Positions 48,730 through 60,040 of a stretch of 64,000 nt of DNA are shown piece by piece (the stretch's first letter is position 1; each line of letters opens with the position of its first letter). The DNA comes from Reticulitermes lucifugus (Eukaryota; Arthropoda; Insecta; Blattodea; Rhinotermitidae): contig JAKCWW010001011.1 in assembly GCA_026260175.1 (NCBI GenBank), forward strand, positions 1,679 through 65,678, in the 5' to 3' direction. A program made the position numbers and the translations under genes. The notes under the pieces are model-generated. The model did no database searches and was not told the DNA's origin. It was given only the letters and a program-made list of their open reading frames with translations.

Positions 48730-49770
48730 CAACTACGCACGTCGCTCCCCCAGGAACTGAAATCTTTGTATTAATATGCAAGAGAAATTCCGATCTCTGA
48801 CTGTGCTCCACACAGCGTACCTACACTGTTTTAGCAGTTAGCGTAGTTCATCATTTGGCAGTTTTGAGCTCTTAAAAATTCGTAATTACGTTCGTAAATA
48901 TTAAACACCAGTTGATATCGTCAGTTCATGCGTTCAGATGCTCGTTAAGTTACTTTCACAGCTGTCTCGTCGGGTCTGAAGGAACAAAGCACTGATACAG
49001 TGCTCTAGACTGTAATATCATCATGTCCGGGGGTTAGGTCGGTGATAAATATCGGGCGAACCATGACCATGGAAGTGATTATATGTCATGACATCACACG
49101 CCAGCGGGCGCGGTGATAAATGACTATCGATCAATCACCGCTCTGATATTTAATACTGTGTCATCATAGCCATTGCTTGAACAACTCATCACATTTGATC
49201 GAATTGACCCTTCAGCAGCTTTCTCCTGACGCATTTAAAGTCAGCTTTGATATTAAAATTCTTGCTCTGAAGTAAAACGGCTTTCAGTATTGGAGATGAC
49301 TTTTTTATACCTCCCACTATATACATTTCCCAAAGCATACCCCAGCGAGACAAATTTTGTCTTTTCTAGACCGTAGGATTTAATATTTTTGTTGCCCTCT
49401 AAAACAAAATAATACTTTCTAAAGACTAATCAGCACTTATTTTGATAAGGAATGACGGAAACTCTAAGTAACAACTTGCGTTGTCCCATACCGATTGTTC
49501 GGCATGTCTCCAATTAAAGAGTTAGTAGAATCTCTGATAGAATAAGCGAAATGTGGTCTACACGATTTGGTAGATGTCTAAGGAAGACAGAGGCAAGAGG
49601 TTGTATTAATAATATTTGGTGGCATATGGGAGATATAGCACGTAACGTCATAATTTTCACTATCTGTAAATTAAAATCTTTAAGGAATGCTTCATGTAAT
49701 ATAGGAATAATTAATTTAAAATTTGACACATTCTTTCACCCTAAAGAAAAACATGTAGTTCAGAAGAAAC
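48730..49770. other. Unannotated A+T-rich DNA
   Basis: No feature recognised. The 122-codon plus-strand frame at 49551-49919 is open by chance, except for the LINE scrap and Penelope end that it runs into. Confidence 0.4.
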
Positions 49771-49774
49771 GAAC

Positions 49775-49885
49775 AGAGGGCTGGAGAAGATTTCTTAGTG
49801 ACGAGCTTCATAATTCCTCTTCACAAAATATCGTTACTTTTACCAAACCAAGGACGATGAGATGGGTCGGGCAGAAGACCTTTAT
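49775..49885 (+). mobile_element. LINE ORF2 scrap
   Basis: About 35 codons read WRRFLSDELHN, SSSQNIVTFTKPRTMRWVG. This matches the ELHNLYSSPNIIRVIKSRRMRWAGHVARMG block of the C-terminal end of many insect LINE ORF2 proteins. No polymerase or endonuclease part is present. It stops just where the Penelope-like end repeat begins, so it was cut by, or fused to, that element. Confidence 0.6.
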
Positions 49886-49892
49886 GAGAGAT

Positions 49893-50050
49893 TTTAGGCT
49901 TCCACCGCGGCGTAAATGAGATCTGCACTCTTTTGGGTCAAGCAGTCGACTGCTTTACCCTTGCCGATGGGACCGATAGGTTTTCCCGAAAGGTCGCTAA
50001 GAATCTACCACTCTGCGCTGCGTAAAATCCCAAAAGAGCGCAGATCCGAC
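49893..50050. repeat. Left end repeat of the Penelope-like element, inverted-plus-direct arrangement
   Basis: The block GATGGGACCGATAGG, TTCCCGAAAGGTCG, TACCACTCTGCGC, AAAAGAGCGCAGATC (about 49965-50047) is a diverged direct copy of 52411-52491 at the other end of the element. The stretch before it (49893-49937, GGCTTCCACCGCGGCG, GATCTGCACTCTTTTGGG) is an inverted copy of the outer end of the same repeat (compare CGCGGCGGAAGCCTGAAA at 52504-52521). The joint is a near-perfect palindrome (49935-49960). Mixed inverted and direct end repeats are a known hallmark of Penelope-like elements. Confidence 0.7.
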
Positions 50051-50685
50051 TTTCATGAGAGTTAAAACGGCATTAACTCTTCATATGATTACATAAAGAA
50101 GGAAGGCTACTTGGTAGACATAGGCATAAATGTGAGGATAGGATTATCCGAACTCCATTGATGTACCATAGTACACTGGCCGCTAACTAGCCCTTGTGAA
50201 TAGGTAATGAGCTTCTTGCTTCCATTAGAGACAGAAAATTTCCTGTGGTGTATATGATTTCAATAGTTGTTAATGACGGTTTATTTTAATATACTTTATA
50301 TATTATCACAACGGAATGTATAGAATAAAAAGGATAAAGTAATTTCCAACATATTTTATTGTTCATTTTACAAACCAATTAACTGACTTCTGGGACGTTC
50401 TATGTATGTCGGTATATTATGATATTTCTTACATATTACGTGTTGCAAATTGAAAGCTTAAAAATTTTAATTTATTGTACAGTAGTACTTCAGAACTATA
50501 TTTAAAATAACATATCATTTACCAATAAAGGCCTATCTTTTTCCCTCACTTGATATATACAGGTTATTATGGTTTAAAATTATTATATTTATCACTTAAT
50601 CATTCGTAATTATTCTTGCAAATATTATACGATCATTTCAAATAACAATATACAACTTATATAAATTTCAAGTTACACCCGGCCA
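50051..50685. other. A+T-rich stretch between the left end repeat and the Penelope coding region
   Basis: About 630 bases of A+T-rich DNA without frame or motif. In a whole element the rest of the endonuclease domain would be expected near here, so this is either replaced sequence or the flank of a separate copy. Confidence 0.4.
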
Positions 50686-52430
50686 CAATCACAGAGGATA
50701 CTGTACACGCCTGGAGTCCTCAGCTCCAGATCATCCCTCACAGAACGGAGGAAGTTGGAGATCTTCCTCGGCGGCAAGCCTACACTCTTAATGTGCCTGG
50801 TCAGCATTGTGCTGAGGCGGCCGTATGTAGTCTGGACATATGGCAGGAGGGCGACTGAGGTTGGCTTATCTTTAGGCTTGAAGGTTTTCACCTTAGGGTT
50901 AAGGGCACGTTGTATCTGCTGACGATTTTACCCGTTTTCTTTGTAAGTGGTCTTAAGGAACTGCAACTCATCATGGAGGCTCTCCTTGTCACACAGAGAC
51001 TTGACCCTGTGCACCAAGGTTACAAATGTGGCCTGTTTATTCGAAGGGTGGTGATGTGTCCCAGGGTTCAGGTAAAGGTTTGTGTGGGTAGGTTTTCGGT
51101 AGACTTTATGGCCCAGGGAGCCATCCGGTCTCTTATAGATGCCAATGTCTAGGTAAGGAAGGTGGGCATCCTTCTCCTTCTCCATGGTAAATTGAATATT
51201 CCTGTGAAGGCCATTCAGATGGCCAATGAATCCCTCTAGCTTTTCTGGTCCGTGATGCCAGATGACAAAGGTGTCATCCACATAACGAAACCAGCACAGC
51301 GGTTTGCGTGTCGCCCGTTTCAAGGTCCTCTCCTCGAAGTCATCTATAAAGAAGTTAGAGATGACCGGGGAGAGCGGGGAACCTATAGCCATACCATCAG
51401 TCTGCTTGTAGAAATGTCCACCAAAGGAGAAGTATGTGGAAGTGAGGACATGCCTAAATAAGGCCAGAATGTCTTCAATAAAATGCTGCCTGAGGAGGTT
51501 AAGGGACTCCACAATAGGTACCCGGGTGGACAGAAACACCACGTCGAAACTGACCATAAGTTATTCCGGCCCGACCCTATAGTACTCAACGTGTGAACAA
51601 ATTCAGTGGAGTTTTTCACGTGATGTATGAAGCGTCCCACAAGTGGGCTGAGTGTACCTGCCAGAAACGTGGCCAGCTGGTAGGTAGGGGTTCCAGTGTT
51701 GCTTACAATAGGCCTTACAGACACTCCCTCTTTATGAATTTGGGGAGTCCATAGAGCCTTGGAGGTCTAGAACCCGCGGGACGCAGCCATTTGCAAACCT
51801 CCTTCGCCAGTGAGGACTTCTTAAGCAGAAGTATGGTTTTGTGCTCGACTGCCTCTGTGGGGTTCCTGGCCAGCTCCCTGTAAGCTGGGTCTTTTAAGAG
51901 GACACCAACCTTCCGATTGTATTCTACAATGTTAAGTACCACTGTAGCATTGCCCTTGTCAGCTGGGAGGATGGCGAGGTCAGTATTCTTCCTTAGAGCC
52001 CTGAGCGCCTTCCTCTCAGCGCCAGTCAAGTTGCCCTAGGTCTAGAAGAGTCCTTCATAATCCCCACAGTCTCTTGCCTGACTTCTACAGCAGTCTCAGC
52101 AGGCAGTGCCTTGATAGCCTCCACCCCAGTCAGAATGTCCTCTGTGGGCAAAACGGTCGGAGCCACCGCATAGTTCAGACCTTTCCGCAGGGCTGAGTAC
52201 ACAGCTTCATCCAGCGGGTTGCCGCTTAAGTTCACCACCGTCTCCTTAGAGGCCTGGGGGCTGGATGTTGTGTTTTTTGGAGGCGTAGATATTTATCACA
52301 CTGTCTGGCTTTGCTGTCCTCGCCGATACGTGACGTCTTCTCGAACATGAGCCGGTCGATGAGGGCCCAGTCCGGCTGGCTTTCTTTCCTACTCGGACTC
52401 TTGACCCGTGAAGATGGGACCAATACGTTG
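50686..52430 (-). mobile_element. Penelope-like retroelement, broken and truncated
   Basis: The minus strand carries, in order, an N-terminal region (LSGNPLDEAVYSALRKGLNY, about 52.2 kb), a linker with LPADKGNATVVLN and RPPRLYGLPKF (51715-52029), reverse transcriptase motifs (RPIVSNTGTPTYQLA; GMAIGSPLSPVISNFFIDD; FRYVDDTFVIW, within 50928-51724), the KVYRKPTHTNLYLN block, and the start of a GIY-YIG endonuclease (PGVYSILCDCGRV, near 50690). This RT plus GIY-YIG order defines Penelope-like elements. The copy is broken: a handful of frame breaks split the coding region, and it ends inside the endonuclease domain. The repeats at about 49.9-50.05 and 52.4-52.5 kb appear to be its ends. Peptide motifs are still sharp, so it is a moderately young fossil. 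Confidence 0.9.
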
Positions 52431-52521
52431 TCCCGAAACGTCGGTAAACAATTACCACACGACGCCTCGTAATATCACAGAAGAGCGCAGATCTCATCAA
52501 CATCGCGGCGGAAGCCTGAAA
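52388..52521. repeat. Right end repeat of the Penelope-like element
   Basis: Contains GATGGGACCAATACG, TGTCCCGAAACGTCGG, TACCACACGACGCC, AGAAGAGCGCAGATCTC and CGCGGCGGAAGCCTGAAA. It lies just upstream of the element's reading frame and matches the left end repeat in direct orientation over about 80 bases, with roughly two thirds of bases identical by eye. Confidence 0.7.
52404..52446 (+). ncRNA. Hammerhead-like motif in the Penelope end repeat
   Basis: ACCC, then GTGAAGA (core with one change from CTGANGA), T, stem II GGGAC-CAATACGTT-GTCCC, GAAA, CG, TC, GGT. Stem I is ACC/GGT, stem III is reduced to CG, and GTC would be the cleavage triplet. The motif lies on the strand opposite to the reverse transcriptase frame. 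The core change should abolish activity in this copy. The left end repeat holds a more decayed version. Confidence 0.4.
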
Positions 52522-52539
52522 TCAAGGTTAACTCTAACT

Positions 52540-53540
52540 AGGCTACTGTATAATGGCTAAAGCGAAGTCTCTTTCTTAAAGGGTCCGTTATTCCATTCCG
52601 CTTACAAATAAAGATGTTTTTAAAACCACTTTTGCCAGAAATGAATCTACGTAAAGTACTGGTTTCGTTTTTATAAAGACAACAGGTGCAGAGTGTAAAG
52701 GAAACAAATTCCATTGTAAATGGCACGTATAGAAGCGGTTAAAGTTTTATACTCTAACATCGTAAACCCCGTTTTATTAACACTTATTTTTGTTGATTAA
52801 ATTTTCCATGAGTTCTGCTGTTAACTTAAGTGAAATTCAGTTTATATCAGCACTTACTGCTCCGCAGTGGCTGGTTTCAGAAATTTGTCTGGGTACGTGT
52901 TAATTTCTGCCATATATTTTATTTGGTCCTCCAGTAAAGAAACATGTGTTTATTGCTGTAAGAACGAACACGGGTGACTTATTTGTTTAACATTTTCTAA
53001 CCTAAAGTTCGTTTAACCTCTAAGTGAAAATAAAACTTCTACCTCATTGATGACACACTTCGACATAACAAAGTTCATTTTATTAATTTTTTGCAAGTAA
53101 ATACAAGTATTTACTCTGTAAATCAGTTCAAACCATAATACCGTATGAAACAGAGAAATAACCCCACCTTCAAGCACAAGTGACTACCATGCTTAAGTAT
53201 TTAAATTTTTCTATTAAACGACCAAAAACATGAACAATTCTCAGTTCTGTTATATTTTTCAATTAGTAGAGATGTGTGTCATTTCTCGTACATTATTTTA
53301 AGGTACTCTGGAAACAAATAGCTCACCAAATTTGTTCCTCGGAGAAGACAAGTAATTTGCAGCAAAGGGAGTGAAGTTATTCTCAATACAACGATTTATT
53401 TGATAAGGGAACAAAATCAAGGGGGTTTCAAAAATAAGTAACAACATGTGTACGTGATATAGCATTAGCCTACCGCAGATTTCACTATGTAACGGGCAGA
53501 GACAAACTGTCGGTGCCCTTTTACAGCCACGGAAAAGCAC
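52540..53540. other. Unannotated A+T-rich DNA
   Basis: Nothing recognised. It may include the 5' end of the mariner element that follows, but no terminal inverted repeat was identified. Confidence 0.4.
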
Positions 53541-53547
53541 CGCAAAC

Positions 53548-54600
53548 ATGTCGTATCATCGTGCAGTAAGTTTAAGCGGCAGATACAAGTATACTGCGCA
53601 AGTGATCAAATATATCGCAGTACGCGGTCTGATTCGGTTTTTACATGCGGAAAATGTCGCACGGATGGAAATTATTTCCTACATATTAAAGGTGTAAGAA
53701 GCACGTGCAGTGTCGCGGAGACAGGTGCTGATATGTTGTAATATTTGCGATAACGGCAGTAAGAATTTTGACCACAAGCAGCGAACTGGACTCCCAATCA
53801 AGTCTACCACGTATAGGGCTTTATGCTGGCTGATATCTTCCGAGAGCTAGAAATTTCGTTCGGTAGTGCTCACAGTACTGTGGCTAGCAACTAATTTACA
53901 GAAAAGTTTTGTACACGCTAGCTGTCAAAAAACGTCTCAAACCGTCATGTGTCTTATTGTTTGGGGCTCCCCCTCAAGCATGTAACACGTTACGCCAATC
54001 CAGGAAAGCAATCTATGTAGCGCAGTGTTGCAGGAGATAAAACGTAAATTAATCACTTGATATCCAAAACCATGAAAGCATCAATTTTTCTCAGCCAGGG
54101 AGTTCAAACCAACAACATCAACTGTAGACAACTGTATTTTGGGAATATAAAGGCACGCTTCTTGTGGACTCCCTCGACGGTGGGGAGGCTGTAACTGCTG
54201 AGCGTTATTCTGGTACGCTTGAGAGGTTACGGCGGGCCATTCATCGCGAAACCTCTAGATTGGTGCACCTAGGACTCATCATTTTGCACATTAACACCAG
54301 GCCCAGGCCTTGTAACTGTTTACAGCGCGACGGGTTGAAGGTTATGGGCCAGTGTCCTAGCGGTCGTGATCTCTTTCCCAGGGATTTAAACTTTTAGGAC
54401 CCCTTAAGAATCATCTGACTGACAAGCCATTTCCAACAGACGCAACGTGAAGCATTGTCTTACCTTATATATGCAGACATTTGATACAAATTTCTCGTAG
54501 CCGGAATAAAATCATTGATTGCACGGTAAGCAACGTTCTTATATGTGGTGACTGCACGGAGGTCTCATATGTGCTATCTGTTACCCATTTACCATGTACA
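53548..54600 (+). mobile_element. Mariner-family DNA transposon transposase, pseudogene
   Basis: An ATG at 53548 starts MSYHRAVSLSG and runs in frame through VIKYIAVRGLIRFLHAENVA to a stop near 53693. The protein resumes after it with RRQVLICCNICDNGSKNF and HKQRTGLPIKSTT, which is the mariner N-terminal DNA-binding region (RRLV.VYG..V.S...V..WCR.F..G....D.QR.GRP). After frame changes the catalytic C-terminal half is open at 54164-54397: VTAERYSGTLERLRRAIHRE, LIILHINTRPRP and SGRDLFPRDLNF. It continues as FGPLKNHLTDKPFPTDATVK to about 54600. The family's HDNARPH is HINTRPR here, so the second catalytic aspartate is lost. The whole roughly 345-residue transposase length is represented but disrupted by several stops and frameshifts. 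No terminal inverted repeats were found by eye. Confidence 0.85.
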
Positions 54601-54763
54601 CATAAAAAATAGAATAAAATATTTCGCATAAGAGTGTTTGTTGCCTTACATTTTTAAAAGTCTCTGTACATAGAAATGCTAAGAAAGACTGAAAGGGAAA
54701 ATTACTACATCTCTGACGGACCAGTCCTGATAATATGCTCTGAGTCTTAAGTATTATGGAGGG

Positions 54764-55010
54764 TCATGGTGGCCATTAGTCTAAGGTGCAGGTCTGCGGA
54801 AGTTCGATTGCTGGGATCGCGGGTTCGAATTCCTCTGAGGGCACGGATAGTCATCTCTTGTGTTTATTGTGAGTTTTGCCTCTTCCACTAGCTCATCAGT
54901 CTTTCCGAGGACCTAAAGTGTGTGTGTGTTTTAATTGTGTGATATAGAAACCTAAACAATAAGTCGACCTAGGCCCGTGTTAGGCTGTTGTGCCACAGAA
55001 GAGAAAGAAG
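54764..55010 (+). mobile_element. tRNA-derived SINE, copy 4
   Basis: This copy has the best-preserved pol III signals of the family: box A-like GTGGCCATTAGTCTAAGGTG and box B GGGTTCGAATTCC at about 54821. Then come GGGCACGGATAGTCATCTCTTG, TCCGAGGACCTAAAGTGTGT and GACCTAGGCCCGTGTTAGGCTG, ending in a purine-rich AGAAGAGAAAGAAG tail. The body is more diverged than in copies 1-3, which points to an older copy or a subfamily. Confidence 0.8.
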
Positions 55011-58000
55011 ATTAAATATCGTGCAGGCTGCAGCACCATCCTGAAATTGAATAGTAGAAGAGAGCAATTTACGATGACATACAAGTATGGCAGGACATGA
55101 CGCCTTCAAGGTAGACGAAGATCTCCACTCATAAAGTGCACTGTGAGCAAAGTGCAAAGCCTCCTAACATTAATTGAGATGGCACACGAAGTAACCGCTG
55201 TAATTTAAGGTGTTGGTTGAACCGGAATTATGGCTAAGTTTAAGATGATTGAATATAATTTGCGTCTACATTGAATTAAATTTTGTAACGTTTCATGAAC
55301 TTTTACGCCTACACGTATTTAGTTAATTTGTAATATTACGGGACTGCAGTAATTGTTAATGAGGTTACTGAGTGAACAAATGGTTCACTTAGAATAGTAC
55401 AACAAAATACCTTATGTTGTGTATTACACATGTACTGACCCTTATTTGATGTATAGTTTACAAAGTTCCGAGAGTTGACTGTATTACTGTCGTGGTAAAA
55501 GAATTTACGTTTAGGTAAAATAGAAACTTGCTATTCTGTTTACGTCTTGTTTTGATATTAGTAGAGAAACTTGAAATAATTTTTAACAATAAGATGTTAA
55601 CTGCTATATTAAATATCGCCACTAATATTAGTGAAATAAAATACATAATAACTTATTTGTCAGCCTATTGACAACAATATAATTTAAACAGGCGTATAAC
55701 CAATTCATAAAAATATTGAATATTTGACAAAGGCTACGTCAAAAATGAAGGCCCGTCATGTAATACATGAAAAATAAAGTACTGCCGAAAAATTACACTC
55801 TTTAGAAAAAAGTTAGTAATCATACTTCCGTATACTTAGTATTATACTGAATGTAATTATTATGTTTATATGTTCCTTTGTCTTACTTTACTTAAATTAA
55901 TGAAGCTGGTCATGGTTTGCAGTTTGATACTCTCACACACCTCCCAGGAACGTGAAATGTAGTACAACTTTGGCAATGGATGTTAAAGATGTGTTACAAA
56001 TCGCTGGAATAACACAAATTTATTTCTTTTTTAAAAACGCGTAGCTGGGACATGTATGCAGTTTTGATTAGCATCAAATTTCCAGCGGCCTACGTGACTG
56101 TAATAATGAATGTATACCGCAATTTCCTTTCTCGGCGATAATAAGCTTGTGTGCATATCAAAGTGGCGCTATTCGAACCAGTCAAGTGTCAGTTATATCC
56201 TCTCGCGGATTATGGGTTTTCAAGCCAACAAGTCACAAGTCAGGGAGAAAATCCAGTTAAAAATTCGCCACACCACCAAAAATGAGTGTTGCCTCTGACA
56301 TAGCGACGTGCAAGAGAGGATGATACCGCGCGATCTTTAGTGTGTCCGGGATTCGAAGTGTAAACATGTAATTTGAGTCTTTCTTTTTCGAGGAGTAAAC
56401 ATATTATTCGAACTTTATTCATCTAGGAATAAAGATATCATACTGCTTTATAATTTTGAACGAGTCTAATTTACCTCCGTACATTAAAATACCTTCTTCA
56501 GTTCTGATAATACTGTAACATAAGCTTATTTTTCCTGCGAGTTCGGGCAGCGGCTTTTCAGTGTTCGTCCACGGCCAGCGTCATATACAGAACAGCGTAA
56601 GAATAATTTTTCATACAATTATCCCTAACTTCGTTCCGCAATTATTCTGAATGTTTGTGTTCAACATGTTACCTTAAAATTATGTTATGTTTGGCGTAAG
56701 TGTGGGACTTTACAATCAATCACAAGAAAACCTTATGTTCAAGGGCTCGTTCCTGGTCACCACATTTATGTTAGATCTGGCAGGTGGGAAATTCCGCAAG
56801 ACCTTGAAAATTAAATTTCTTTGAATTACAAAGTTCTGATATTTTGTAAGGATATGTAATTTTAATTAAAAAACAAAATGAAATAACAATAAACTGGAGA
56901 GGGGTAGAACGAAAATTTGCACGGCAAAATGGAGTGAACATTTACAAAACGTCAACTGCGATTTTCTACCTCATTGACACGGATGTATTTTATTAAAGAT
57001 ACTACCTTTATGACTCAGATTAATTTTACGATTTTTGAGCAACAGAGTAACTATTATCTTCAATAACAACAATATGTTCACAAGGTTGTTCAATGAAAAT
57101 ATCATTATTGCCGTAAACAAATACACGGTCAATTAACCTTTTAAAGCCTAGCGGTTATTGTACGTACCACCCGGTTTGACATTCAAAAATTCTAAATGGT
57201 GCTGACACTGCATTTATATGTTTTGTATTGATCTCAAAACAATCAGCAAATTTGCCTTGTACAACATTAACGGATTTCTTATAACCGAGGTGTAGAGTGT
57301 TTTCTGCGCGGTGCGCACTGAGTCTTTATATAAAACAGATACATTTCTTCTTTAAAGAGTTAAACCTACCACTATGTCTGTTAAACTCTTAGACTTTAAT
57401 ATTTAATGTGCGTGATCCGTTGATGTACCAAGGACTTCAGTAGCCTACACTTAGTGCAGGTTTATGATTAACACATGATACAAAATGTTAACCTGTAAGA
57501 AAGAGTGTAATTGAAATTAAACGTGATTCGAGTTCCGTTCAGAAGTCATAAACCCAATTTCTCCGATGCATAGATTTCTAGTACTAAATATCAACTAGCA
57601 TTATTAGTGCGTTATGCACTTTGGTGAAGATGTTATTACTTAAAATCTGATTATGTGCAAGATAATTTTGTAAAACCTTTATGTTTGTCATCCCGTTGAC
57701 ATATACAAACAAAGACAGTAATATGGGCATTCAATTATAAATACACTGTGCAGAGATTTAATGTACTTTATTTGTTATATACAATATGCATTATATTATA
57801 CATATTAAATCACTGAAACATATAATAGTGATTGACTGCGCAAGACATTAAGGCAAGTCGCCACGTTTTTTTGTTGTTAACCTTGCAAAGACCATTCCGC
57901 CCCCATTTGCCCGATGCCCCAACCAAGCACAGGAAAAATATAGAAGATTGGGTGGGCTGCGCACACGTATCAGTAGGCATAAGGTAGCAACTAAGTGCAC

Positions 58001-59870
58001 AACAAATAAGGAATTTATTGCTATGTTGCGTAAGTACACGTGTAACAAGAAAACCAATTCCTTACAAGAGAACTACGTGAATGAAAAACACGCAGACATA
58101 CAAAAACCGGTAGAGTAACATAAATTGACCCCAGTGAATAGAGTTAAAGACAACTGACAGGCTTCATGCAATATACAAAATACAATATTTGTGAATGCTG
58201 CGGCGAACTAAAAATATCAGCACTTAAAAGCTTCCCGTATGGGTAAGGACTACCACAGCCAAGTCTACTCAAACCGGGACAGAAATTTGAAATTATAAAA
58301 GAAGACCAAAATTTGGAACAAACTTCCAACCCCGACGCTTGTTACGGAGTAAGGTACAAACACAACAGTGAAAACCAGAAAGGGATGATAAAAGAGGGGG
58401 AGGGAAGTCAAGTCATGGAAGGAAGCGGAGTAATACACTAACAAAGTATTTCCTGTTCTTGTGCCAAACACGGCACAACAAACAAATAAACTTTCAATAC
58501 AACATGTGGGTACTTTATAAAATTTTCCTCCAAAGCCTCCAGTGGCTGTTTAATTGCAGCCGTTATCTGAAAACCGCATGATATTTTCGCAATTACGCTA
58601 TTTTACTTTATGTTATATAAAGTATTACCTTAACAAAGTTGTATAATTTTCCAAGATATTTCCATGCATGGTAGAACTGAGGTAACACTATGAAATTCTG
58701 TTTGGAAATAGGTTTCGGGTTTTCATTTTAACCCCTTTTCCTCCCGAATACTACGAAGTGCTACCTTCTCTGTCACGTGCCTTTATAAAAGTTACTCAGG
58801 ATTAAACGAATGGTTCATGGCTAAAAATCTACAACACTTTTTAAGCCTTCAAAGACTACAGATAACATGAATTATAGCTAAAGATTCAACTATAACTGCT
58901 AAGATAACACACCCCTTTTACTTTACAAAGACCAGCCGGCTTAACGCTGTAGGAAAATATTATCTTCCATGTGAGAAACGTACGAATTATAAATAAGTGT
59001 ACTATGTTGGAAGAATATAAACTTTTTAATGTTAAACCTGGTGTACAAATAGTAACCACTGGACTTTAATTAATATGTTAAGATTTAATATTCAAAGCAC
59101 AAATAAGATGTTTGTCCCAAGCCTGTTTGGTGGAAATCTCCCATCTGAAGATGTAGAACTCGCCTTTCCTTCGGACCTCATGAGCTAATTGAGTGCTACG
59201 GGATAAGCTTATTACCTCATTTAGCTCTAATTAGGCTCCTCAAACTTTGTTACTTCATCCCCCACCCCGCTGAAACAATAGACCTTTGACAAACATAGGT
59301 TCAAAAGGAGATAACCCGATCGAACTCGGCTTTCCATTCGACTGAGAAGTGTTTTCTCTTTCAAATACAAATTCAAAATCCGATAGTCGAAGCTTGTTAG
59401 CGCCATAGAGATACAATAAATTTGCAATCGTACGACAATTATGTATTGACAATTAACTAACGTTAGACGTTTTGATCGTTTTTCAGGGATTCATATATAA
59501 TCAAGTAGTCAAGCATTTCCTCGTTTATTTTGGACCCTGAAAGTTCATTGCAGCGTTCACGGTCATTCGTGTCTCAGTGCGCGAATTTTTATGATCGTTA
59601 AAATAGCTGCTTTCAAATTATCTGATTCTCGATTTTGAAGTTCTGTGATATGGTGCCTTGCCAATTGTTCTAACACATGTGTCTGTCTGTACTCTGTACC
59701 ACATTTTCTCGTCACTTTAGTTTCTGGTGCTCCGTGTTTATTTGTTTTTGGATTTATTCTAATTATAGAAATAAGAATGAAATTTTGATAAAGGTTAAAG
59801 TATCGTGAAGCGGGGAATTTCTTGACTAGCTGACGACCTGTTAGCTTCCCAAGAAGGACTCTGCTCCATG
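55011..59870. other. Unannotated A+T-rich DNA
   Basis: About 4.9 kb with no gene, RNA or element recognised. The short frames (for example 57848-58057 minus) have no supported product. Confidence 0.4.
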
Positions 59871-59872
59871 GA

Positions 59873-60040
59873 GTTAGTTAATTAGTTAGTTAGTTAGTTA
59901 CAGTAACGTGGGATGTTACGCCGTGCTTTCTGGTAAATGTTTACCGGTGTTTTGGGAGTTTACTGCCTCCATATACAAGGTCTTTGACTGTTTCCAACCT
60001 GAAGATGCAGACAGCAGCTATTCCGAATCTTAGCAACTGT
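59873..60040 (+). repeat. Dispersed repeat end with a decayed hammerhead-like motif
   Basis: A (TTAG)n run (59873-59898) is followed by GGATGTTACGCCGTGCTTTC, GGTAAATGTTTACCGGTG, and AACCTGAAGATGCAGACAGC with AGCTATTCCGAATC (about 59999-60032). The CTGAAGA core is intact, but stem II and GAAA have decayed. The CCTGAAGATG, AGCAG, TCC..CGAAT and TTAG blocks align with the minus-strand relic at 26.6 kb. Probably the end of a retroelement, with the tetranucleotide run at its edge. Confidence 0.4.

Noticed and set aside
59140-59185. CATCTGAAGATG as a hammerhead core
   Set aside because: No GAAA and no stem II downstream; the core-like string is just a short palindrome.
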